Source: Castanea sativa (Eukaryota > Streptophyta > Magnoliopsida > Fagales > Fagaceae). From it: 64,000 bases of DNA. The first letter of the stretch is position 1, and each line of letters opens with the position of its first letter. The notes beneath the pieces were generated by a model. That model saw nothing but the letters and a program-made list of their open reading frames with translations, was not told the DNA's origin and did no database searches. Positions 21,738 through 32,851 of the stretch are shown one piece after another. Position numbers and translations under genes: made by a program. The stretch lies in assembly GCF_040712315.1 (NCBI RefSeq), contig NC_134013.1:74406001-74470000 (forward strand). Direction: 5' to 3'.

Positions 21738-22997
21738 ATTTGAGTGAGGGGCTCTCCACTTTGGACCATTCTCTTTCCTTCTTTCTTTCTTTGAAGAATA
21801 GACTATTCTAAAACATTGCATAATCAAATACCTCACTCTTTTTGACCTTCCAAATTGACTTTCACAGGATACCTGCTTTGACAAGGACCAACACGTTCAC
21901 ATCTTGCATTGCTACCTGCACTTTCCCGGGGTGGTTATGTGTAATTCTTAATTTGGATTGATTTATTTGCTAAAATTGAATAAATATATAGTTATTTTTA
22001 GAAAAAAAAACAAAAGAAATTATATATAAACAAATAAGGTAAAATAATTCAGGGAAAAAAAAGTATAATACACATCCCACTTAAAAGGTCATCGTCTCTA
22101 ATTTCTTTGGTAGTCCTAGTCCTAGAAAAACCCCCCTGCAAAGCAATATCAAAAAGAAAATTAAAATTGTTATGTTCAGGTGAGTTTGGACTTTTTATTT
22201 TAATAAAAAAAAATTATTTTTAATTTTTAATGTGTACGATTTTTTTTTTTGAGAAGATTTTATGTGTACGATTTTAGAGCTTCATTTTTTTAAAACAAGC
22301 AAAAAATATAACCGTATTTTTACCAAATTTTAATAATTAATTAAATAGAATTTCAATTCAAAAATAAATAAATATGATAAAAAAAACTAATATAAATTCT
22401 AAAGGAGCACTTGAAATCATTGTTTATCTGATTAACATGAACCCCTTTTATGTACTTATCCAAGTTGTGGTTGTGGGAAAATTCACACGAGACTTTCATT
22501 GTAAATGCCTGAATTAAATCACTTTCCCAAATAATTAAATCAAAATCAAAATCAAAATCAAAATCAAACTGAACTGAAGAATTTCACGCCTTTCCCATGA
22601 CTCCAACCCCACACCCCACGTGTTTTCATAAGCAAAGAATCTGAAAATTTTAATGCCAAATTGCCAACCCATTAAAACGTTAATAATACTCGTCATAAAT
22701 AAATATATAAAGAAAAAGTACGAGAAGGAAAATGAAAATCATGAGCTGTCAAAGTGGTTCTAGAGAAAAGGAAAAGAAAATTCCCATCAGAAACGAAACT
22801 TAAACGCCACGAGGCAATATCCTAGTCATCGAAATGGAAAGTCGTTTTCGTGTCCGAGTCAAGGAGCCGCCAACCGAGTCCAATCTCTCGCGTGCGTGAC
22901 GCGTTCGTTCAAACCAACACTATCTACACTCAAAATTCACTTTCTTAGAAGATGCACATTCTCCTAACTCTTCTTGTCTGTCACCCCAAACCCACCC
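21738..22997. other. Upstream region of the AGP gene
   Basis: No frame of note. It is AT-rich and contains a short (AAAATC)n array near 22528-22566. A G-box core CACGTG lies at 22617-22622, about 380 bp upstream of the TATA box. Promoter function of these sites is inferred from position only. Confidence 0.5.
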
Positions 22998-23005
22998 TAT
23001 AAATA
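22998..23005 (+). promoter_or_regulatory. TATA box of the AGP peptide gene
   Basis: TATAAATA in a C-rich setting (CCCACCCTATAAATATCACC), 115 bp upstream of the start codon at 23120. The spacing leaves room for a 5' leader of roughly 85 bp. Confidence 0.75.
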
Positions 23006-23119
23006 TCACCCTATTGCCAATTTTTCCTCTCAAAATAAAAAGTCTTTGAATTCCTTCCAATTACTCCAAAAAATTATTCATTCATCTCTCATTTGTTCTT
23101 CTCCAATTTCCAATTGAAA

Positions 23120-23416
23120 ATGAATTCCATGAAATTGTACGCCCTCCCAGTCATTGGCTTCATGTTCTTGGCACTTTTGCGACTCAGCCATGCACAGTCC
23201 TTGGCTCCTTCTCCTGCACCCCAGGGTCCAACCAGCGATGGTAATTACTAACTCTACAAATCTTCATTTTTGGGAAACAAATTTCTATGCTTTATTTCTG
23301 GGTTTTATCAGATTGGTGATACTTAATTCTTTTTTGATGCAGGCGCAGCAATAGATCAAGGGATTGCTTACTTTCTTCTACTACTGGCCCTTGCAATCAC
23401 ATACCTCCTCCATTGA
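23120..23416 (+). CDS. Arabinogalactan peptide (AGP16/20/41-like)
   Basis: Two exons, 23120-23240 and 23343-23416, join at a GT-AG intron inside a Gly codon and encode 64 residues. The N-terminal signal peptide (MKLYALPVIGFMFLALLRLS) is predicted to be cleaved before or near AQSLAPSPAP. A short mature core QSLAPSPAPQGPTSDG carries the Ala-Pro/Ser-Pro dipeptides that are hydroxylated and bear arabinogalactan chains. The hallmark AIDQGIAYFLLLLALAITYLLH follows as the hydrophobic GPI-anchor signal. The product would be a tiny glycosylated peptide anchored outside the plasma membrane. It ends soon after the hydrophobic stretch, while related Arabidopsis peptides as I remember them have a longer tail. 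A TATA box precedes and AATAAA follows. Family call is very secure; the paralogue is not. Confidence 0.93.
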
Positions 23417-23546
23417 TTTATTTATTTAAATTTTGTGTCGTCAATTAGGATAATTAATATAAATTCTTTATGTACTATCTCCTAGTATTCAATATGGAGA
23501 TCATGGAGCAATTTTACACTGCTTTGATTCTTGTGTAATATAAACT

Positions 23547-23552
23547 AATAAA
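23547..23552 (+). terminator. Putative polyadenylation signal of the AGP gene
   Basis: AATAAA lies 130 bp after the stop codon in an AT-rich 3' region. Plant signals are loose, so the actual cleavage site is unknown. Confidence 0.5.
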
Positions 23553-25135
23553 GAAATGAATTAATATTAATTATTTTTGTCCATTTAGCAATTTTCCATT
23601 CCCAAATATTTTCTAATTTGATAATGTCAAAATTTTAGTTGTGCTTAGACATCGACTAATCTAATATGTAATTTCATGACTCGAGAGTGGGATGTAATAT
23701 GTGAAACTCGTATAGCAATGTGTATCTGAAAATGTGATGCTTTACTAGATGGTTAGAAAAATGTAATTTGAGACTAGTCCATTGAATTTAAGACTGAGAA
23801 AAAGAAAAATGTAATTTGACTAGTCCATTGAATTTTATTCCATTCGGAAAAGTCGGGCGAAAATTTTCTTTGACCTTTACGTTTTTTCTTTGGTTTTCAT
23901 CTTATTCAAAAAGGTGCACCTGCATTTTTTTTCCGAGAAGGAAAAAAAAAAGACTAATTATTTTTCTATTTTCATTAACGATAATAACTCAATTCAAGAT
24001 GCATTTTTTTTCTTTAAAAATAAAAATCAATTCAAGATGGATTCGACGGATGAATCAAGTAGTGCGTTAGCACTATAAAAGAAGGGATTTAAGAGCCTTG
24101 ATTTTTTTTTAGTAAAATTGTCAGACGTTTAACAATTTCGCTAAAAAAAACTTTAAGACAGTCTTTAAAACCTGAGGTCCTAAAAAGAGTTTAATAGTTA
24201 AAGTTAGAATTTGGAGTCATTAGGAAAAAAAAAAAAAAAAACTCTAATTTATTGTTCATATTTTAGAAACCTATATTTTCAAAGCAATACTCACACATTC
24301 ACTGTATTTGCCAAATACTCATAATGTAAAAGAATTTTTCAATTACACTCTGTAGTTGCCAAAAACATAATTTTTTGGTGCGTTCTCTCTCTCATAGTAA
24401 GCTCTCATTAATTCTCTCTTTCCTTTACTTTTTCTCTCCTCACACCCTCATTGTCACTAACTTTGGTCTCTCTTCTTCCCATAGATCTCTCTCTCTCTCT
24501 CTCTCTCCCCATATGTTTCTCTCCCCTTCTATAACACAGTTTTCTGATTATATTTTTTTCCCCTCACTGATCGGTCAATAGCACTAACTTGCATAGGAGA
24601 ATAGATTTGCAGTGGTAATCATTTCATTCCTCTATACCAATATCCCAATTCTTTTCTTTGAATTTCAAGCTTGATTTTCTTTTTTCTCTAAAAAAAATTC
24701 GATTTGATGGATTTTAGGCAGAAATTACTTCTTTTTCGCACATGACACTACAGTTTTTTTTTTTATAAAAAAAAAAGGAAGAAGAAGAAGAAGAAGAAGA
24801 AGAAGAAAGAATGAATGAAGTAAAAAACTAAAATTTTAAACATAGTGCCTATATGGCTCTAAATTGCTTTTACATAGGACAATCTTTACGATAAATAAAT
24901 AATATTGTTATATAATGAATAATAATTGTTTAGGAGAATTGTATTTGTTGGTAGATACATTACGTAGATACTATACAGTGATAATATATTATGTAGATAC
25001 ATTATATAAATACATAATTTAGAGTAATATTAAAGACTTGTGATTGACCATAGTAGGCAATTAGTGTACCAGCAAAAAGATTAGATAATTAAAAGTTATC
25101 GCTATTTGTACTTATTGAAGATGTATTCCCTTATC

Positions 25136-25191
<56 letters not shown>

Positions 25192-26508
25192 TACTGTCCA
25201 TAAATATGAGCAAGATGAGTGGTAGAGATCACGAAAATTTGACAACTAATTTTGATTGTATCTATTTTCAAAATTTTAGTATAAAAACTGTATGAAAACC
25301 AAATTCATTCTTGGTTTTTTTAATAATTTTTTTTATTTTATATTGATTACATAAGTTGGTTTAAAAAATTTCATACCAAACACTAGAAAGCATTCTCAAA
25401 TTCATTTTTAAGGTCGTTACCAAGCACCGGAAAATGAAATAGATATCTAGAAAATGCTCTTTGGAAAATTAACTATTTTTCAAAAAATGTTAATGTTGAA
25501 ACAAACAAAACATTAGAGTGTGTTTGGTAGAATGGATTTTAGGGAGGATGAAAAAAAATGAAAGAAAATAAGGAGGGAAAACTTTTTGGGGGGTGTTTGG
25601 TTGGAAGGGGGAGAGAGGAAAATGATTGTGGGGCTTAGGTGTTTTCTCCCTCAGTGCTTCTTTTTTTTCATTTCATTTTTTGGGACGGTGCCTCTTTTTT
25701 TCCCTTTTTTCTTTTGATTTCTTAAGCTGTGGCATGGTGCTTTGTTTTGCGTCTTTTTTTTTTTTTGGTATGTTTAACTAGACATTTTTTTTTTCTAGAC
25801 ATGATTTTTAGTTTTTAATAAATTTAGGTGATTGCTTTTTTTTTTTTTTGTGGTTTCTTGTCACTTTTTTATTTTAATTGGGCATCATTTTTTAACAATG
25901 GTATATGAATAAATTTATACAAACTCACTTTTTCATCCCGCAACTTTTTCACTCCAAACCAAACAAAAATAAGGGAAATTAAAATCTTTTCTATCTTCCC
26001 ACTTTTCTATCATCTCGCCATTTTTTATCCTCCCATCAGTAAGATGTGATATTGAGAAGGGGTTTATCACTTGCTTCGCGATACTAACTGCCTTGGTGTT
26101 GGCGTGTGAGTGTATTCCCTTATTCTATCCCTCTTCCCCTATATATATGTGTGTGTGTGTGTATGTGTTTCTCAAAAAAAAAAAAAAAGCTTTATTACTA
26201 AAACTCTATGTCTTCTTCTTAAAAAAAAAAAAAAAAGATTGTCTTCTTTTCCTCTTGACATTATGGTAAGAAATTACAGATTTTTTTAACTCTAAAAATG
26301 AATTAAATAAAAAAAAACTATAATTTCTTACCATAATTTCTAGAGTTTTTGCTGCATGCAATGGGAATACTAGATACCTTATATGAGAGTGGAAACTTTT
26401 CAATTATAACTTAGCACAACTTCTTTGTGAAAAAAAAGGTCAACTTCTGCATGTGAAATAATAATATAATAATAAAATACAAATTTATTGTGGCACAAAT
26501 AAGTGAAT

Positions 26509-26511
<3 letters not shown>
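23553..26511. other. AT-rich intergenic DNA with microsatellites and a perfect hairpin
   Basis: No gene is seen. There are (CT)n at about 24487-24507, (GAA)n at about 24778-24807, and (TA)n followed by (GTAT)n at about 25137-25190. A perfect 16-bp inverted repeat TTATGGTAAGAAATTA (26261-26276 and 26321-26336) has a loop of about 44 bp. Around 25510-26040 there is GTGTTTGGTAGAATGG-type sequence typical of old transposon ends, but no clean boundaries. Confidence 0.6.
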
Positions 26512-26549
<38 letters not shown>

Positions 26550-27648
26550 TAATAGGTAAAATTTAGAGAAAATCCAATTAGATAATACAATTGAAATTCA
26601 ATTTTGCGACACATGTCCTAAATTATTCATTTTTAGAGAGAGTTTCATTTCTTAATTTTGAAGTCAAATGTGGGACCAAATCATAAATATCCATTCAAGT
26701 GAGTTATTTGTGTACAAAAACCAAAGAATCTAGAATTAATGAATATAAAAAAAAATTAAATGGAAAATTTACATTTTCTACCTGACAATATTCTTACAAA
26801 ACGTTTTAAAGAGTTAAAAAAATATATAAGAATGACTATTGTGAGGGCGATATTTGGATCCTAAGCCCAAATAGCAACAAGATTAGGGCCCAAACAATCC
26901 GGCACAATGAATTTGTAGAGAGTGGGCTTGGAGGCTAGGCTTCTACTGAATGATCAACGTGCACAACAGATCAAGGAAGATAAAAAAAAAAAATAAAGAA
27001 AATTAAACTATATACGAAGAAAATCGCTCCTCAAAAAAGTTTGAGGAGAATGGTTATTGAGTATATTCTTTCTAACTTGGTTACAATTTTTGTTCTAAGT
27101 TGCTACAGTATCCCTTTCCGCCATTTTTTCAGATGCCTTTCTTCTAGAGGGTCTCCCACGTTATATAGCCCCCTTTAGATGATCTTCGCCCTCCAGTTGT
27201 TGGTCGCCCAAGCTATCATTTGAGTGCTCATCCCATCAGACCCCTTACCAAACCTCTTGTGAGTTGCGTTAATTAAGGCAGCACTGTTCAGGGGTCTTTT
27301 CCATATAAATGCAGTCAGGAGGTTTGTTATGAAGTATTAAATGTGGTGGCAGCCTCCATCCCTTTAGTCAGGGCTGACCTCTTTCCCGAAACTCCTTCTC
27401 TTCAGTGTGACATCCTCTGGTAACGTGTCACTGACGTGACCTTACCATCCGAGGACGTGACCTCCTCAAAGCCACAGTGGCCTCATTGGCCTCAGGTATG
27501 ACACATGGCATGATCTCCTCATTGGATTTCTATACCCCACAATTGTCAATAATATTTAAATTATATATATAATAATTATACTATGCATCTTAATGTATAT
27601 CTTTTAAATATATCCATGCATGTGCATGTGCATGGGGTTACAAGCTAG
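26512..27648. mobile_element. Helitron-like element split by a solo LTR
   Basis: The 3' end reads CATGCATGTGCATGTGCATG, then GGGTTACAAGCTAG followed by T: a short palindromic stretch before a CTAG end, as in plant Helitrons. The 5' part (GGTAAAATTTAGAGAAAATCC) resembles the start of the element at 44376-44904. The (TA)n run at about 26512-26548 blurs the 5' boundary. A solo LTR (26842-27541) is inserted inside. No Rep/helicase gene is present. Confidence 0.5.
26842..27541. repeat. Solo LTR (about 700 bp)
   Basis: The segment begins TGAGGGCGATATTTGG and ends ATACCCCACA, with ATTG on both sides (26838-26841 and 27542-27545). The interior has mixed composition with CCTAAGCCC and GAGGACGTGACCTCCTC motifs, unlike the AT-rich flanks. 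No internal retrotransposon genes are attached, so it would be a recombination remnant. The duplication is only four bases, which lowers confidence. Confidence 0.55.
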
Positions 27649-27734
27649 TACTAACTAAATAGTTGGATGTATATTGAATTTGGAATGACAATTGTTTGAT
27701 GAATATTACATTTGGATTATATTATAGAGTTAGA

Positions 27735-28133
27735 TACTTGAAGAAGAAGTTTGGCTATCCTCTTACTTATTTTTTAAAATTTAATTCTATAATAGTTGAT
27801 TTTCTTTTTCTCATAATTCGATAATTGAGGGTGGAAAGATTTAAACTTGGTTTATTGGAAAAATACTTGAAGAAGAAGTTTGGCTATCCTCTTTCTTATT
27901 TTCTTAAATTTAATTCAATAATAGATGATTTTCTTTTTCTCATAATTAGACAATTGAGGGTGGAAAGATTTAAACCCTGGTTTATTGGAAAATACTTGAA
28001 GAAGAAGTTTGGCTATCCTCTTTCTTTTTCTTTCTTTTTTTTTTTTAAATAATTCTATAATAGTTGATTTTCTTTTTCTCATAATTCGATAATTGAGGGT
28101 TGAAAGATTTAAACCGTGGTTTATTGGAAAAAT
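27735..28133. repeat. Tandem repeat, about 129 bp x 3
   Basis: Three copies begin TACTTGAAGAAGAAGTTTGG near 27735, 27864 and 27993. Each continues through TTGATTTTCTTTTTCTCATA and ends with GGTTTATTGGAAAA. They differ by small indels and substitutions. The partial frames they open (KKFGYPLSYFL) look incidental. Confidence 0.85.
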
Positions 28134-28617
28134 AAAAAAGTGTCAGTTTCACTATAAGGCTCTAGGCCTATAATAGATTAAATTTGTTTTTACAATATGA
28201 GTGTCATCATAAATTAGTATAGTAACTCTATCCTTTTTTATCTACTTGTTATAGTGGTTCCTATTCCTAATCATGTCCCTGTTTTTAATTTATAATGATA
28301 ATTTTAATAAAGATTTTGAGTCTTTAACTTTTTTAAAACTAATGCCAAAATACAGTTTAGACCCTTAAACTTTGATCAATTGTCATTTTGGTCCACTAAA
28401 ATTAAAAAGTGTCATGTTTGTCCATTAATTTTGACATCTAGTCAAATTTCTTTCAAAGGATAATAAGAAAAATGGTAAATTACACTAACCTACCTTGAGG
28501 TTTAGGAAAATGTCAAACAAATTTAAAGCTTCTTAAAAATAACCAATCTGGTTCTTGAAGACAAACGGCGTGTAACACCATTTGTTTCAAACCCAAAGGT
28601 TTTTTTATTTTTTTTTA

Positions 28618-29850
28618 TGGCCTGTTTGGAAGTTTAAAAAATGAGGGGGAGTAGAGTAAAGAAAGAAGGAGTAATTCAATTACCTTATTTGGAAGTTTTT
28701 TAAGGAAGGAGGGGGAGGGGTTTGGAGGGGTTTCAACTGCCTCTAACCACTCATTTTTAATTTCCCCAAATTGGAGAGATTTGGATGGAGAGTAGAGTAG
28801 ATAAATTATTGACCAAATAAATCCCCCAATTTACTCTTTCTAAATTAACAAAATTACAAATTGATTATATAAATAATCTTTGTTTGTTTCTTGAGAAAAT
28901 TTAAGGTGAATGAAAAAAAAAATTGAATCTCACTATTTCACTGACTAAAGCTAAACAACCCCCTGATCTAACAACATTTACACTACACTCCTCTGTACGC
29001 CACTCCGTTTATTTCCCAAGAAAAATACCAAAAAGAAAAGAAGGCGCAGGGCATGGCCGTGAGAGCAACGGTGTCGCGGTTCCCGATAGATCTGGGCTCG
29101 CAAGACGGATCGGGTCTGCCACGGGGTGTGACGGTGACGCCATTCGCGAAGAAGGACGAGAACCATCAGGGTCTCAACTACGGATCGGAAGGAGACCTAT
29201 TATCGAGGTGCAAGAATCGCTAGAGCTACTTCAACACCTATTGCGACTCGAGCAATGGTCGTGGATTTCTTCGTCCTCAGTGGATGAGGACAGAGACGAG
29301 TCGCCGACGACAAAGCCGAAGGACTTGCCGAAGGTCCAGCGTCGGAACTCTGCATAGAAACCGGCCGCGGTTGCTTCCTATGTGAAGCTTCATGATCGGT
29401 TCAGGTCGTGGTTGCTTCCTATGTGAAGCTTCTTGAAAATTTTCCATAAATAAAGAAAATTTATTTTTAATTTTATTATAATTTTCTTGAGGTAATAAAA
29501 ATTATTTTATAATAATTAATAGTAGTTTTATACTTTTATTAATGGTATTTGATGGAATGAGAGTATTGATTAAATAATTATTTAATTTAACAAATTAATC
29601 ATAGACCAATGTTGCAAGTCCATTTCAAATAGGGTAAATTTGTCTATTGAAATCATTTCCTTTTATTTCCATCCTAATTTTAAAAACATCCAAACAAGAG
29701 GAAGAGCTAATTACTCCCTTCCCCCTTACTAATTTTAAAAACATCCAAACAATGTGGAAGATAACCATTCCCCTCTACTCTCCTCTCCACTACTCTACTC
29801 CCCTCTACTCCCTTCTACTCTCTTCCCTCTCTAAACTTCCAAATAGGCCA
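28618..29850. mobile_element. Harbinger-type element carrying a captured gene fragment
   Basis: The ends TGGCCTGTTTGGAAGTTTA and AAACTTCCAAATAGGCCA are inverted repeats flanked by TTA on both sides (28615-28617 and 29851-29853), as in PIF/Harbinger insertions. GAGGGGGAGTAGAGTA-type sequence near one end is mirrored by CTCTACTCCCCTCTACTCCC at the other. The middle is GC-richer and holds a SEC23/SEC24-like coding piece. It is nested in the MULE 28473-30738. Confidence 0.8.
29053..29285 (+). pseudogene. SEC23/SEC24-family N-terminal fragment, captured
   Basis: From the ATG at 29053 the frame reads MAVRATVSRFPID, SGLPRGVTVTPFAKKDEN, YGSEGDLLSRCKN, a TAG stop, then SYFNTYC; after a one-base shift, LEQWSW. 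This order matches the start of plant SEC23/SEC24-like COPII coat proteins, where the zinc finger reads like LPRCENCWAYFNTYCELEQWAW. In this copy one zinc-finger Cys is replaced by Arg and the adjacent Trp codon is a stop. COPII proteins shape vesicles leaving the endoplasmic reticulum; this piece has only about 75 codons and cannot function. It lies inside a Harbinger-type element, so it was probably copied from a host gene. The exact donor paralogue is uncertain. Confidence 0.75.
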
Positions 29851-30747
29851 TTAATCTTTTCTCTATTCTTTCTTCTTATCCTCACAAAGTCACAGTCAAC
29901 ACCTCACCGCCACACACTTGGCCTTCTCTCTATCTCTTGTTTCTTTTCTTTTTCCTCTACTTCTCACTTGATTCTCTCACTCTTTCTATTTTCTTTTCCT
30001 TTACCAAGCCAAATCTTACCCTCTTCTTTCTCCCATTTCTTCTTCTCTCATGTCTCTATTTCGCTGATGGAAATCCTTTAGTGTGGCTGGTGGGTGGTTA
30101 GCCATTTTCGATGGGATAACTGGATTTGTTTTTTTTTTTTTTTTTGGGGAGAGAAACTGGATTTAGGTTTAATGGCAATATTGTGATGGAATTTTGGACC
30201 TTGGCTGGTGTGATTGGGTTAAGGTCATTCGAGTTTTCATGGGTTTCTTTGTGAAAGAGATGAAGATGTTCCTTTTGGTTTTCTTAGCAACCAAACACTA
30301 AGTAAAGAAGTCTAAAGAGCAAATGAGACTATATGGGTTGTCCTTTTGATATTTTGGCTACTAAATTAGGAATGAAGAAGATTTATGGGTTGTACTTTTG
30401 ATTTTCTTGGCTACCAAACACAGAATGGGGAAGATCCATGTGACTTTTTCTTTGGATTTTCTTGGCTACCAAACACAAAATTATTAATAAATTTATTTTA
30501 AGAAAAAAAAAATCGTTGGTGTGGTGTTGATGAAACATGAAATAGTGTGGTGTTAATGTCCCACTTGCGGTTATTGTAGTCTTCTTTTGGAAATCGCAGG
30601 TAGCTTTGCACCTGGAGAGAATGCACAAACGGCCTAACACGCCATTAATGTTTAAAGGACCAAATTGGACATGTTAAAGAAGTTTTGGATGTTTTTGGCA
30701 TTATCCCAAACCTGAGGGTAGGTTATTGTATTTTACCCTAAGAAAAA

Positions 30748-30988
30748 CATCCAATATTGCAAATATAAATAAATAAACAAAACAAAAAGAAAAAATCGAA
30801 AACATATCACATTAGGACTCTAACTTAAAGTGCCAATTAGCACTCAGAAAGTGCATTTAAGCACTTGTGGCCCAAAAATTGAATTTTCAACCCAGCTCAT
30901 GATTTTTTTTTTTTTGGTGGTTTTTCAAATTTGCAACTTAAATTCATCCTAGTTTGAGATAAACCTCTTAATTGTCAGCTTAGGAAAG
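30748..30988. other. Short intergenic stretch, nothing recognised
   Basis: AT-rich DNA with a T-run at about 30904-30917, lying between the MULE and the large Harbinger element. Confidence 0.6.
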
Positions 30989-31167
30989 TTAGGTGTTGTT
31001 TGGACACCCCAAATTCCATCGCTCATATCTCAGTTTTCTTAACTCATATGTCAAAAATGGTGGGCCCCACGATCAAGAACTCTATTTGGCTCAATTTCCC
31101 TCACTCAGTTCCTTAACTCAATTCTCAATTTTTTTAACTCATAATCTGGAAACTGAGTTAAGAGAAA

Positions 31168-31347
31168 GAGAGGTGCTACGTCCACAACATTTTTACAACA
31201 TTTTTACAACAAATCATAGGTGGTTAGTTATTATTGGTTCAAATTTGAACTTAACACTAAGATTACTTTTTTGCCCCAACAATAACAACCAGTAACAACC
31301 TGCCACTTAAGATTTGTTGTAAAAATGTTGTGGACATATCATTTCTC
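31168..31347. mobile_element. MULE-type MITE, 180 bp (copy 2)
   Basis: The ends GAGAGGTGCTACGTCCACAA and TTGTGGACATATCATTTCTC are inverted repeats. The exact 9-bp duplication taagagaaa lies at 31159-31167 and 31348-31356. It has the same length and interior as 18620-18799. It is inserted just inside the left end of the Harbinger element, so it is younger than that insertion or was carried with it. Confidence 0.9.
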
Positions 31348-32554
31348 TAAGAGAAAATGTTGTTTTCGAAACACCAAAACTGAGTTTCAGTGGCAAGCTC
31401 GCAGATACTCACCAACCCGTGGGGCCTATGGCAGAGTCTTATCCCATCAGATTGACCATTCTCACATGCTCTCCAACGGTCACAAGCCTCTCTCATCACT
31501 CCCAACCCTCTTCACTCTCTCATCACTCTCATCAGATCACCTCTCAAAGAACATTTCATACTCTCTTCTCCTCTCCCATACCCACGGTAAGTCCTCACAA
31601 CTGACCAAGCTCCGACGTCTTCCCGACCGTTGAAGCTCTAATGCCAACCTCTGAACTTGACCAGATCCGCGCTCCAAGCTCCGCCTTGCTAGGACCTCAA
31701 GCAAGACCCTTTTCTCCTCTAGAGCCTTAAGACCGACCCATTTTTGTCAAGAGGTACCCACGATCCTTCCCCCTTCAGCTTCTCTTCTCCGTTTCCTTAC
31801 TGTTTTGTTTATTTTCTTCTCCATTTTGAATGCTCTGTGATGTGAATGTTTGGCTGGATCCGTGGGTATTGCTTTTTTTTTTTTTGGGGTTAGAACTAAA
31901 CAAAAAAACAAAACATTGGCCGTGGGTTTACCTTTTGTGAATTTTGTTTTAGGATTTGAATGTTCTTTGCTGTGAAGTTTGGCCGGATCCGTGGGTATTG
32001 CTGGAATGGGGTTTAGAACCCCCTCATTTGTTGTATAAAAATATTAAAATGTAGTCTGTGGGATGGTTAACTGTTTAACAAAATGATTTGATCCATGTTT
32101 AACAAAATATTTTTCACATGCTTAACAAAATAACTTGTACACGTTTAACAACATTATTCCCCTGCTGCTACTTAGATCTGTGGGATGCTAGTTACTTCAA
32201 ATTTTATGCATTTTACCATTTTTTGAGTTTTGTGGTTCTGTATACAGTATTTGATAATGTTGTGTGCTTTTCGGATAATTGTTTATGGTGGTTGGTGAGA
32301 GTTGCATTGTACTAAAGTATTGCCACTGAAATGGGTTCCCTGTGGTTTTTGTTTTTTAATTTTTTCAGATGCAATGTTTTTGTTTTGTTTATTTGTTCTT
32401 CCTCTGCACTTGCTGGAATTTTGGGGGTACAAAGCATGATTTGCATATACTCAAATAGGATGCCATATACCTGTCACCTATATTGGCATTACATACATAA
32501 CCTTCGATTTTGTTGTTATAATGTGTTGCTTACATGGTCTTGGATTGGTGTAAG

Positions 32555-32851
32555 ATGGTTGGGGATTTGAGAACGTGGGATGATGATTATGTTGATGAGC
32601 TATGTGATATTGTGTTTGGGGAATTCTTGGTTGGTAATTTTGCACAAGGTGTTCCTCGTGACCCGGTGTGGGATGTGATCACCTAAACTCTCAACTCTCG
32701 TACTAGGAAGGATTTCCTCAAGAGGCAAGTTATGATCCGGTTCCGTCGTCTCCAAAGGTGGTATTGCCAAGCAAGGGGAGTTCGTAGGTTTGCAAGGTCC
32801 GGGCATGGGCATCCGATTGGTCCTGCTGACTCAGGGGATGATCAATCTTAG
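32555..32851 (+). pseudogene. First Myb/SANT-like domain of the Harbinger DNA-binding gene, broken
   Basis: From the ATG at 32555 the frame reads MVGDLRTWDDDYVDELCDIV, then GNFAQGVPRDPVWDVIT, a TAA stop, TLNSRTRKDFLKRQVMIRF and RRLQRWYCQARG. The pattern (W..DYV..L.., G....W..I...LN.R....F...Q...R...L...Y) is that of a Myb/SANT-like DNA-binding domain as found beside PIF/Harbinger transposases. It would be an upstream exon of, or a tandem partner to, the SANT domain that starts near 33221. The internal stop at the middle of the domain makes it non-functional as it stands. The exon borders are not certain. Confidence 0.5.

Larger units (their letters stand above)
28473..30738. mobile_element. 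MULE-type element with long inverted ends
   Basis: The left end TGGTAAATTACACTAACC and the right end GGTTATTGTATTTTACCC are imperfect inverted repeats; the similarity runs on inward (CCTTGAGGTTTAGGAAAATG against its counterpart) for over 100 bp. The exact 9-bp duplication taagaaaaa lies at 28464-28472 and 30739-30747. A Harbinger-type element (28618-29850) is inserted in its left part. The right interior has a CT-rich stretch (29860-30060) and three imperfect copies of a TTTGATTTTCTTGGCTACCA unit (about 30330-30475). No transposase is seen. Confidence 0.85.

Noticed and set aside
25505..26040. GTGTTTGGTAGAATGG and CCAAACCAAACAAAAAT as possible inverted ends of a transposon
   Set aside because: The two ends do not align beyond a few bases and no duplication flanks them.
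28923..29357. 144-codon plus-strand frame taken as one gene
   Set aside because: Most of it is out of frame with the SEC23/SEC24 match; only its LEQWSW part belongs to that protein, after a one-base shift.
29647..30081. 144-codon Ser/Phe/Leu-rich plus-strand frame
   Set aside because: It runs across CT-rich simple sequence and across the right end of the nested Harbinger element, so it is not a gene.
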